Below, one piece after another: positions 7,834 to 14,158 of a stretch of 14,831 nucleotides of DNA. This DNA comes from Clostridia bacterium (GTDB lineage Bacteria > Bacillota > Clostridia > TANB77 > CAG-508): the NCBI GenBank assembly GCA_900752095.1, contig CAADUD010000130.1:1-14831 (forward strand). Direction: 5' to 3'. Positions within the stretch are counted from its first letter, which is position 1. Every line of letters begins with the position of its first letter. Both the position numbers and the translations under genes were made by a program. The notes below the pieces were generated by a model. The model was given only the letters and a program-made list of their open reading frames with translations, was not told where the DNA came from and searched no databases.

Positions 7834-7848
7834 ATAAAAACCTTGAAA
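7834..7848 (+). repeat. 15-base direct repeat, copy 1
   Basis: ATAAAAACCTTGAAA occurs here and again at 7931-7945, 97 bases downstream. Copy 1 includes the putative -35 box and copy 2 lies in the leader codons before the (AG) tract. Confidence 0.8.
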
Positions 7849-7871
7849 ATTAAAAATAAGTAGTATAAAAT
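7843..7871 (+). promoter_or_regulatory. possible sigma-A promoter for the pilin-like gene
   Basis: TTGAAA (7843-7848) and TAAAAT (7866-7871) are separated by 17 bases. The region is so AT-rich that chance matches are common. The rest of 7698-7917 shows no gene. Confidence 0.4.
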
Positions 7872-7917
7872 AAAAATAATTAAAAAATGGAAAAAGAACA
7901 AAAGAGGAGGAGAAAAA

Positions 7918-9485
7918 ATGCAAATAAGTCATAAAAACCTTGAAATAGTAAGAGAGAGAGAGAGAGAGAGAGAGAGTTATATTCTAAACCAAGTAAGGGC
8001 AAAAAAGGTATCACATTAATAGCTCTGGTAGTAACAATAGTAGTATTGTTACTATTAGCAGGAATTACGATTAATATGTTATTTAGTAATGGAGGAATAT
8101 TAAAAAAAGCACAAGATGCAGCGAATGCATGGAGCGAAGCAACAATCAACGAACAAGAAAGTATAAATAATATAGCAGAACAAATAGGAAACTTAGTAAA
8201 TGGACAAGTAGGTGGAGGTTCTGAAACAGACCCAGAAGAACCAGGAAAGATACCAACAGATGGGAGCTTTAACGAAGAAAAAGGAGTCAACACACCAGAC
8301 TTACAAGATGGAGCCTTAACACCAGTAAAATGGGTAGAAGACCCAGCAAGTAGTGGAACTTATACTATGCAAGAAACCACAGCAGATGACCCAGAATGGT
8401 ACGATTATAGTACAACTGCAAAGAAATGGGCAAATGCGATAACCAGTGATGGAAGTATGTGGGTATGGGTACCAAGATACGCGTATCAAATAGCAGATAA
8501 TTACCATACCAATAGTGCAACAGGAGGAACCGTTAATATTGAATTTTTAAAAGGAACAACAAATGAAGGAGCAACAGGAAAGCAAATAGTGGAATATAAT
8601 TCAAGCACAACAAGTAATTTTACAAAATTTCCAGAAGAATATGTAGTACATCCAGGATTTGAATATAGTAGTACTGCACCAGGGCTATGGGTAGCAAAGT
8701 TTGAGGCAAGCCAAAGTGATGCAGGAGCAAATGCAGCAGATTATCAAAATTATACAGGAGGAAGTAGTGGAGTAATCAAAATCCAACCAGGAGTTAATAG
8801 TTGGAGAAATATTAGTGTAAATGATATTTACACAAAATGTTTAAATTATGCAGGAACAACATTAGGAAAAGCAAATTTAAATAGCCATATGATGAAAAAT
8901 ACCGAATGGGGAGCAGTGGCATACTTAGCCCAAAGTAGTTACGGAAAAAATGCGGAAGTATGGATTAATTCAAATAGCAATTATTTAACAGGACAAGCAG
9001 GAGGAGGACCAAATGTAACTTCAACAACAAATACATCTCCATACAATATTGGAAATGGACCACAAGCAAGTACTACCGGAAATGTATATGGAGTATATGA
9101 TATGAGTGGAGGAATATGGAAATATACGGCAGCATATGTGTCTAATAATAATGAAAGTTTAACAACTTATGGAAAAAGCTTAGTAAATGGGAAAAACTAT
9201 ACAAAAGATGTATATACAGTAGGTTCTGCAGATGATAGACCGACTAACTATATAGCAGCAACAGATAAATATGGAGATGCTGTATATGAGACATCAAATA
9301 ATTATCAAGCAGGTAATGGATCGTGGTATCAAGATTGCTCAAATATTCCATATTCAACTAGCCCATTTTTTATCTATGGAGGCTATAACAACGATACGTC
9401 TACTGCTGGTCTATTTGCTACCAACAGCTATAGTGGAGTTGCATATATTAGTTATGGTTTCCGTCCGGTGCTTGTGGCACTTTAA
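7918..9485 (+). CDS. phase-variable pilin-like surface protein with FGE/C-type-lectin-like domain (OFF in this copy)
   Basis: AGGAGG (7905-7910) and ATG 7918 start a leader, MQISHKNLEIV followed by Arg-Glu repeats encoded by (AG)13. In this copy the leader frame hits TAA at 8017. The body is open in another frame from 7944 to 9485 with no ATG/GTG before the core helix; a TTG at 8046 lies inside that helix. Losing one AG or gaining two joins leader and body into a 521-residue protein with 12 units. The joined protein shows YSKPSKGKKG|ITLIALVVTIVV (Gly at 8007-8009), like a prepilin signal and helix though without the usual Glu5. An acidic Gly/Pro-rich linker and a domain with MWVWVPRYAYQI, GLWVAKFEAS, NTEWGAVAYLAQ, GVYDMSGGIW and terminal GFRPVLVAL follow. 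That order fits formylglycine-enzyme-like C-type lectin folds used as ligand-binding heads. It is probably surface-exposed; the ligand is unknown. Confidence 0.75.
7931..7945 (+). repeat. 15-base direct repeat, copy 2
   Basis: Second copy of ATAAAAACCTTGAAA, inside the leader codons of the pilin-like gene, 5 bases before the (AG)13 tract. Confidence 0.8.
7951..7976 (+). repeat. (AG)13 simple sequence repeat controlling the reading frame
   Basis: Thirteen perfect AG units lie 33 bases into the coding leader. At 13 units translation stops at TAA 8017-8019. At 14 or 11 units it would stop at TAA 7985-7987. At 12 or 15 units it runs into the pilin-like body. A perfect 26-base dinucleotide tract in this place is the classic substrate for slipped-strand phase variation. 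Confidence 0.9.
9320..9485 (+). other. possible diversity-generating retroelement variable region at the 3' end of the pilin-like gene
   Basis: The last 55 codons encode SWYQDC, SPFFIYGGYNN, TAGLFATNS and GFRPVLVAL, a layout like that of C-type-lectin variable proteins diversified by reverse-transcriptase mutagenesis. From about 9378 the codons switch to GGC, ACG, ACC, AGC, CGT, CCG and GTG, unlike the GGA/ACA/AGT/AGA/CCA/GTA usage of the rest of the gene. The GC-richer end (GGTTTCCGTCCGGTG) would suit a homing-initiation site. No template repeat or reverse transcriptase is in the window. Confidence 0.4.
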
Positions 9486-9604
9486 GAGTGACAGGGTACG
9501 TAAATATTTTTGTGTAATTCCATATAGACTTATGATGAAATTATAAGAGGATATAATTTTTCTCTCTAAAAATTAAGGAAAAATACTAAAAAATGTAAAA
9601 TATC

Positions 9605-9633
9605 TTGCACTTTATTAATAAATGTGGTATAAT
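9605..9633 (+). promoter_or_regulatory. sigma-A promoter of rpsF-ssb-rpsR
   Basis: TTGCAC (9605-9610), a 17-base spacer and a consensus TATAAT (9628-9633) preceded by TGG (extended -10) form the strongest promoter in the window, as expected for a ribosomal operon. Confidence 0.8.
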
Positions 9634-9658
9634 TATTGAGTTAAATAGGAAATGAATT

Positions 9659-9700
9659 CCTTACTTGCAATAAAATGCAGGTTATAACCCGTAAGGAGGT
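9659..9700 (+). ncRNA. rpsF leader, probable S6:S18-binding autoregulatory RNA
   Basis: CCTTAC (9659-9664) pairs with GTAAGG (9691-9696), and an inner stem (TTGCA with TGCAG) is capped by an ATAAAA loop. The 3' side carries an unpaired stretch ending in CCCG beside the outer stem. This matches the shape of the known rpsF leader, in which the S6:S18 complex binds a stem with a conserved CCG bulge. The outer stem includes part of the AAGGAGGTG ribosome binding site (9693-9701), so folding could repress translation. Confidence 0.65.
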
Positions 9701-9708
9701 GAAAAATA

Positions 9709-9990
9709 ATGAATAAATACGAAAGTGTTGTCATTATTGATCCATCTGTAGAGGAAGAGAAAGTAAAAGAACTATCTCAAAGATTTACAGACTTAATCAA
9801 TAAAGACGGAAAAGTAGAAAAAGTTGAAGAACTTGGCAAAAAAAGATTAGCTTACGAAGTAAAGAAAAATAAAGAAGGATATTATATAGTACTTAACTTC
9901 GAAGCAAACCCAACTTTAATTGCAGAATTAGAAAGAAATTACAGAATTATTGACGAAGTAATTAAATTCATTACAGTAAAGGCTGAATAA
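9709..9990 (+). CDS. rpsF: 30S ribosomal protein S6
   Basis: This 93-residue protein has the S6 signature: MNKYESVVIIDPSV at the start, GKVEKVEELGKKRLAYEVKKNKEGYYIVLNFEA in the middle, and IDEVIKFITVK at the end. S6 binds 16S rRNA in the platform of the small subunit as a heterodimer with S18, whose gene is two places downstream. Its length is normal for the family. AAGGAGGTG (9693-9701) lies 7 bases before the ATG. It is the first gene of the conserved operon rpsF-ssb-rpsR, driven by the promoter at 9605-9633 and probably autoregulated through the leader RNA. Confidence 0.97.
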   Translation: MNKYESVVIIDPSVEEEKVKELSQRFTDLINKDGKVEKVEELGKKRLAYEVKKNKEGYYIVLNFEANPTLIAELERNYRIIDEVIKFITVKAE

Positions 9991-10121
9991 TAGGAAAGTT
10001 TTTAAAAACTTATACTATAGTAAAAAGCCTAAGAAAAAACAAATAAAAAATGAGAAACAAAAAATAAAAGAAAAAACATAAATTGAGGGCCTTTTATATA
10101 AGAAAGGTAAGGTGCAATTAC

Positions 10122-10550
10122 ATGAACAAAGTAATTTTAATGGGTCGTTTAACAAGAGATCCAGAAGTAAGATATACACAAACTAATAATACATTGGTTG
10201 CTTCTTTTAGTTTAGCAGTAAATCGTAGATTTGCAAGACAAGGAGAAGAAAGACAAGCAGACTTTATCAATATTGTTGCATGGAGCAAACTTGGTGAATT
10301 CTGTAGTAAATATTTTAAAAAAGGTCAACAAGTAGGTATTATAGGAAGAATCCAAACAAGAACTTGGGATGATGACCAAGGTCAAAAACACTATATTACA
10401 GAAGTTGTAGCAGAAGAAGCTTATTTTGCCGATAGCAAAAGAGACCAAGATGCAGGAGCAAATAATTTTGATGCAACATTTGGAACAATGCCTTCCAACA
10501 ATGCCACATCAGATTTTGAAATTTCTTCTGGAGATGACCTTCCATTTTAG
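10122..10550 (+). CDS. ssb: single-stranded DNA-binding protein
   Basis: This 142-residue SSB has an N-terminal OB fold (about 1-105; MNKVILMGRLTRDPEVRYT, FSLAVNRRF, DFINIVAWSKLGEFCSKYFKKGQQVGIIGRIQTRTWDD). A short flexible linker follows, then the acidic tail DDLPF, by which SSB recruits replication and repair proteins. It binds single-stranded DNA as a tetramer at forks and repair sites. The ATG at 10122 is chosen because AAGGTG (10109-10114) is 7 bases upstream and the family starts at MNKV; an in-frame TTG at 10083 would add 13 unconserved residues. The gene lies between rpsF and rpsR, as in most Firmicutes. The linker is shorter than in many SSBs. Confidence 0.96.
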   Translation: MNKVILMGRLTRDPEVRYTQTNNTLVASFSLAVNRRFARQGEERQADFINIVAWSKLGEFCSKYFKKGQQVGIIGRIQTRTWDDDQGQKHYITEVVAEEAYFADSKRDQDAGANNFDATFGTMPSNNATSDFEISSGDDLPF

Positions 10551-10629
10551 GTAAGATGGTAAACATTAAAAATAAGAATGGATAATATAAAAATTATCTG
10601 AAAAATAAATACAGTAGGAGGGGAATAAA

Positions 10630-10908
10630 ATGGCAGACAAAAAAGTAAATAAAAGAAATAATAGAAGCAATGATGAAGATTATAATCCTAGATTTAGAAA
10701 AGTAAGAAAAAAAGTATGCCCATTGTGTGCAGATAAAAATCTAAAACTAGATTATAAAAATGCAGAACAATTAAAAAAATTCATTAATGATAAAGGAAAA
10801 ATACTTCCAAGAAGAGCAACTGGAGCATGTGCAATTCATCAAAGAGATATTACTCTAGCAGTAAAAAGAGCTAGACAAATTGCAGTACTTCCATATACGC
10901 AAGACTAG
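10630..10908 (+). CDS. rpsR: 30S ribosomal protein S18 (cysteine-containing type)
   Basis: This 92-residue protein has a basic, Asn/Arg-rich N-terminal extension, then the S18 core RKKVCPLCADKN, LKLDYKNAEQLKKFIND, GKILPRRATGACAIHQRDITLAVKRARQIAVLPY. The CPLC and CAIH pairs (Cys31, Cys34, Cys67, His70) mark the zinc-binding form of S18; many bacteria also encode a zinc-free copy, not seen here. S18 pairs with S6 on the 30S platform. GGAGGGG precedes the ATG. It is the last gene of the operon and is followed by a strong terminator, so rplI or dnaB does not follow directly as in some relatives. Confidence 0.97.
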   Translation: MADKKVNKRNNRSNDEDYNPRFRKVRKKVCPLCADKNLKLDYKNAEQLKKFINDKGKILPRRATGACAIHQRDITLAVKRARQIAVLPYTQD

Positions 10909-10928
10909 AAGTAATTTTATTAAAAATA

Positions 10929-10969
10929 AATGATGTCCTAAATTTTATTTTAGGGCATTATTTTTATTT
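10929..10969 (+). terminator. intrinsic terminator of the rpsF-ssb-rpsR operon
   Basis: AATGATGTCCTAAA (10929-10942) and TTTAGGGCATTATT (10949-10962) form a 14-pair stem with two G-U pairs and a 6-base loop, leading into a T-rich tract (10961-10969). Confidence 0.85.
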
Positions 10970-10999
10970 CAATTATTTAGAAAAATGTTTGGGTTCCTT

Positions 11000-11075
11000 T
11001 TATATAACAGGACAAGCAGAAACAGGACCAAGTGTAAGCTCGGCAACAAGTACATCCCCATGCAATAGTGAAAAT
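11000..11075 (+). pseudogene. decayed fragment of a paralogue of the pilin-like gene
   Basis: These 76 bases align without gaps to 8981-9056 of the pilin-like gene, with roughly 80% identity by eye. In the matching frame they read YITGQAETGPSVSSATSTSP, against YLTGQAGGGPNVTSTTNTSP in the intact gene. There is no start codon, the sequences on either side do not match the gene, and the frame stops about 30 bases further on. It is best read as the remnant of a second copy, though a silent sequence donor is also possible. The remaining bases of 10970-11236 hold only the inverted repeat and promoter listed separately. Confidence 0.8.
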
Positions 11076-11086
11076 TTTGAATTATC

Positions 11087-11118
11087 ATACAGTGTGTATT
11101 AATAAAAGCACACTGTAT
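11087..11118 (+). repeat. perfect 10-base inverted repeat with 12-base loop
   Basis: ATACAGTGTG (11087-11096) and CACACTGTAT (11109-11118) are exact complements. No T run follows, so it is not an obvious terminator. It lies about 120 bases before the metal-transporter gene and could be an RNA hairpin or an operator-like site. Confidence 0.6.
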
Positions 11119-11168
11119 TGTGTGTATGAAATTTATCGATTTTATCAGTAAAAAGGTAGTGATCATAA

Positions 11169-11197
11169 TTGAAAAAAGCAAAGAAATGTGATAAACT
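11169..11197 (+). promoter_or_regulatory. probable sigma-A promoter for the metal ABC transporter
   Basis: TTGAAA (11169-11174) and TAAACT (11192-11197) are 17 bases apart, with TGA before the -10 (extended -10). TGATCA just upstream (11159-11164) is palindromic, but I see no convincing Zur, MntR or Fur box. Confidence 0.5.
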
Positions 11198-11236
11198 AAT
11201 AATGGATTTAAGAAAAATAAAAGGAAGGAAAATGTA

Positions 11237-12142
11237 ATGAAAAGAAAATGGTGGATTCTTGCAATAATAATTATACTAATATCTATTATAGCTATTAGTA
11301 TTACAATTAATATTACAAAAAATGAAGATAATAAACAAATACAAACAGAAAACTTTAAAATAGTAGCTTCTTTTTATCCAATTTATGGGATGGTTGCTAA
11401 CGTAATACAAAATACACAAAATGTAGAACTTACCAATATGACAGAAACAAATGTGGGATGCTTACATGATTATACTTTGACTACAACAGACATGAAGAAA
11501 TTAGAAGATGCAGATGTATTAATACAAAATGGATTAGATTTAGAGGAATTTATGAATAAAATTACACAAACTTACCCAAATTTAAAAATAATTAATAGTA
11601 GTGAAAAGATAACCAATGTTCTTATAGAAAAAGAGCAAAGTAATCCTCATATTTGGACAAGCATCCAAAACTATAAACAACAAGTTCAAACAATTGCACA
11701 AAAATTAATGGAATATAATCCAGAAAATGCATCTGTTTATCAAACTAATTGTGAACAATACTTACAAAAATTAGAAGAATTACAAAACAGTTATAAAGAA
11801 CAAATAAATCTAAAGGGCAAAAAAGCGATTTGCTTAAATGAAGCTTTAACATACTTAGCAAAAGAGTTAGAAATGGATGTTACCACAGTACAAACTAATC
11901 ATGAGGAGAGCACATTGTCAGCAGATAAATTAAAGGATTTAATTAATAAAATGAAAAATGAAAATATTCAAATTATTTTAATCGATAAACAAGATAATAT
12001 ACAGAATGCGGAAACGCTAGCAAACGAGACGGGTGCTAAAATTTATAAATTAGATTCTGCTATGTCTGGAAGTGGAAGTCTAGATGATTATTACCTTAGT
12101 ATGCAAAATAATTTAGAAATTTTAAAACAAATACAAAGTTAG
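11237..12142 (+). CDS. metal ABC transporter substrate-binding protein (ZnuA/PsaA family, cluster A-I)
   Basis: This 301-residue extracytoplasmic binding protein feeds the ATPase and permease encoded downstream. The family pattern is clear: IVASFYPIYGMVANV (42-56), the ligand His77 in GCLHDYTLTTTDMKKLEDAD, His138 in NPHIW, a central helix, Glu202 in CLNEALTYLAKEL and Asp273 in KLDSAMSG. The His-His-Glu-Asp set is that of manganese binders such as PsaA; zinc binders usually have His at the third place. There is no His-rich loop. The N terminus has a hydrophobic segment (about 5-25) but no lipobox Cys, so it is probably held by an uncleaved helix rather than a lipid. AAGGAAGG lies 8 bases before the ATG. 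The metal is inferred, not shown. Confidence 0.88.
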   Translation: MKRKWWILAIIIILISIIAISITINITKNEDNKQIQTENFKIVASFYPIYGMVANVIQNTQNVELTNMTETNVGCLHDYTLTTTDMKKLEDADVLIQNGLDLEEFMNKITQTYPNLKIINSSEKITNVLIEKEQSNPHIWTSIQNYKQQVQTIAQKLMEYNPENASVYQTNCEQYLQKLEELQNSYKEQINLKGKKAICLNEALTYLAKELEMDVTTVQTNHEESTLSADKLKDLINKMKNENIQIILIDKQDNIQNAETLANETGAKIYKLDSAMSGSGSLDDYYLSMQNNLEILKQIQS

Positions 12143-12299
12143 ATTTTTTATCACAAAAGTATCATAAATATAGAATAGAAAAATAAGTTTAATAACTAAA
12201 AGTAGAAAAAGTATAGATTTAAAGATTTTGTGTAATAAAAATAAAATAGTAAAAAATATAGAAAATGTCTAACTATAAAAAAAGCGTAGGTGAATAAAG

Positions 12300-13028
12300 A
12301 TGGGAACAAATGGAGCATGTGGGTTGCATTGTATAAAAATTAATAATATTAGTGTAAAATTTGGAAAAGAAGTTATTTTAAAAAATGTAAATCTTCATGT
12401 ACATTGTGGAGAATTAACTGTTATTATAGGAAGAAATGGAGCAGGAAAAAGTACGTTATTAAAGGCAATTTTAGGTGAAGTAGAACATACGGGGAATATT
12501 ACTTTTATGGATATGAAAGAAAAAATGACTAAAAAGATAAAAATTGGATATGTACCACAATCTATCAATATAGAAAAGCATATGCCTACCACTGTATATG
12601 ATTTATTTGCTTCTTGTATTTGCCATGTGCCAGTATTTTTAAAAAAAGATAAGAAAATTTATCAAGAGATTAAAGAACAATTAAAATTATTTGGAGCAGA
12701 AAAGTTAATAGATAAAAGTATAGGGGATTTATCTGGGGGAGAACTTCAAAGGGTGTTGCTAGCCATAGCTACCAAGCCAATTCCTAATTTATTAATTTTA
12801 GATGAACCGGTTTCTGGAATAGATGAAAATGGAACAAAAGATTTCTATGAATTAGTAAATCAATTAAAAACAAAATATGATATGTCTATTTTATTAGTAT
12901 CACATGATTTAGATTTAGTACAAAAATATGCAGATAGAGTTATTTTATTAGATAAAGAAGTAATTAAAGAAGGAACTCCAGATGAAGTATTTCATAGTTT
13001 AGAATTTCAAAATCGATTTAGAAAATAA
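12300..13028 (+). CDS. metal ABC transporter ATP-binding protein
   Basis: This 242-residue ABC ATPase of the zinc/manganese importer type has Walker A GRNGAGKST (44-52), the Q loop at YVPQ (Gln87), signature LSGGELQ (144-150), Walker B NLLILDEP (Asp168-Glu169) and the switch His202 in VSHDLD. It powers uptake through the permease encoded next. The N terminus (MGTNGACGLHC) carries two Cys and a His, and a further HVHC occurs at 33-36. These are unusual for an ATPase and might sense metal, but that is speculation. AGGTGA (12288-12293) is 6 bases before the ATG. The 157 bases between it and the binding-protein gene show no clear promoter or terminator, so one transcript is likely. Confidence 0.92.
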   Translation: MGTNGACGLHCIKINNISVKFGKEVILKNVNLHVHCGELTVIIGRNGAGKSTLLKAILGEVEHTGNITFMDMKEKMTKKIKIGYVPQSINIEKHMPTTVYDLFASCICHVPVFLKKDKKIYQEIKEQLKLFGAEKLIDKSIGDLSGGELQRVLLAIATKPIPNLLILDEPVSGIDENGTKDFYELVNQLKTKYDMSILLVSHDLDLVQKYADRVILLDKEVIKEGTPDEVFHSLEFQNRFRK

Positions 13029-13152
13029 AATAAAGTGAAGGATTTAAAAAGATTACCAATATGTAAATATATATAAAACTTTTCAACAGATAAAAAATAG
13101 AATAGGAAAATATAAAAGATAAAAAGATAAAATATAAAAGGAGTAATAAAAA

Positions 13153-13995
13153 ATGGAAGTAATTTATAGTATACTAGAAACAATTTTACCATTTGAATTT
13201 ATGCAATATACTTTCATGAAAAATGCATTAGTTGCTATTATCTTAGTAACACCAATTTTTGCAGTACTTGGAACGATGATTGTAAATAATAAAATGGCAT
13301 TTTTCTCAGATGCACTAGGACATTCTGCTTTAACAGGTATTGCCATAGGAATGGTACTTGGTATCTCTAATATAAATCTCTCTATGATATTTTTTGCTAT
13401 TATTTTTGCACTTCTGTTAAATTTTGTAAAAAATAAAACAACCTATGGAGCAGATACCATTATTAGTGTATTTTCTTCCATTGCTATTGCACTTGGACTT
13501 GCTATGCTTGCACAAAGCGGAAATTTTAATAAATACTCTAGCTATTTAGTAGGAGACATCTTAAGTATTAATTCTACAGAAATTTTATATTTATTTTTAG
13601 CATTCATAGCAGTGGCAATATTTTGGTACTTTACCTTTAATAAATTAAATATAACTAGTATTAATACTACTTTAGCAAAAAGTAGGGGAGTTAATACAAA
13701 ATTAATAGACAATATTTTTGTAGTATTAATTGCTATTATTGTTATGATTTCTATTAGATGGATTGGTATATTATTAATCAATTCACTCCTTATTTTACCA
13801 GCAGCAGCTAGTAGAAATATTGCAAAAAACATGAGAAGTTATCATTTAATATCTGTGCTATTTTCTTTATTTTCTGGGATTGCAGGTTTAATTATTTCTT
13901 ACTACTGGAATATACCAACAGGTCCAATGATTGTACTAATTTCTGGAATGATTTACTTTATTACATTTGGGGTAAGAAAGATAATTAAAGAATAA
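13153..13995 (+). CDS. metal ABC transporter permease (ABC-3 family)
   Basis: This 280-residue protein has about eight hydrophobic segments, the pattern of ZnuB/MntB-type permeases. The family features FMKNALVAIILVTPIFAVLGTMIVNNKMAFFSDALGHSALTGIAIG (21-66), TYGADTIISVFSS and LLINSLLILPAAASRNIAKNMRS are present; the last contains the coupling region for the ATPase. It forms the membrane channel for the metal delivered by the binding protein encoded at 11237. AAAGGAG (13137-13143) lies 9 bases before the ATG, 124 bases after the ATPase gene. It is the last gene of the transporter cluster and faces pflA convergently. Confidence 0.93.
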   Translation: MEVIYSILETILPFEFMQYTFMKNALVAIILVTPIFAVLGTMIVNNKMAFFSDALGHSALTGIAIGMVLGISNINLSMIFFAIIFALLLNFVKNKTTYGADTIISVFSSIAIALGLAMLAQSGNFNKYSSYLVGDILSINSTEILYLFLAFIAVAIFWYFTFNKLNITSINTTLAKSRGVNTKLIDNIFVVLIAIIVMISIRWIGILLINSLLILPAAASRNIAKNMRSYHLISVLFSLFSGIAGLIISYYWNIPTGPMIVLISGMIYFITFGVRKIIKE

Positions 13996-14003
13996 TTATA
14001 AAA

Positions 14004-14146
14004 TTATAGCTTATAAAATACTTTTTTCTGCTCTACTAAACTGTGAAGAGCCTTCTTTACAAAGATTTTTCAAATCTTTGCTAGAAGGCTCTAACTTGTT
14101 GATATCCACATTAACTTGCTTGAAAAAAGTATTTAATAGACTATAA
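14004..14146. repeat. nested palindromic intergenic element between convergent genes
   Basis: Outer arms 14004-14028 and 14122-14146 (25 bases each, about 22 matching; AAATACTTTTTTC / GAAAAAAGTATTT is exact) enclose an inner hairpin, 14047-14092. The inner hairpin has two perfect stem blocks: AGAGCCTTCT/AGAAGGCTCT and CAAAGATTT/AAATCTTTG. The A- and T-runs in the outer arms could make a bidirectional terminator for the permease gene and pflA. The nested terminal-inverted-repeat form also fits a small non-autonomous mobile or REP-like element. Confidence 0.75.
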
Positions 14147-14158
14147 AATATATTACTT

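Noticed and set aside
8046..9485. Treating TTG at 8046 as the natural start of the pilin-like gene
   Set aside because: It lies in the middle of the hydrophobic helix and has no ribosome binding site, while an excellent site and ATG exist at 7905-7920 and the frame upstream of 8046 encodes the rest of a prepilin-like N terminus.
9271..9546. Overlapping forward frame of 91 codons at the end of the pilin-like gene
   Set aside because: It overlaps the better supported frame, has no ribosome binding site and encodes no recognisable protein.
9554..9575. Hairpin TAATTTTT / AAAAATTA after the pilin-like gene as a terminator
   Set aside because: The stem contains no G-C pair and is not followed by a T run.
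10083..10121. Longer N terminus for SSB from a TTG at 10083
   Set aside because: The extra residues are not part of the SSB fold, and the ATG at 10122 has a well placed AAGGTG site.
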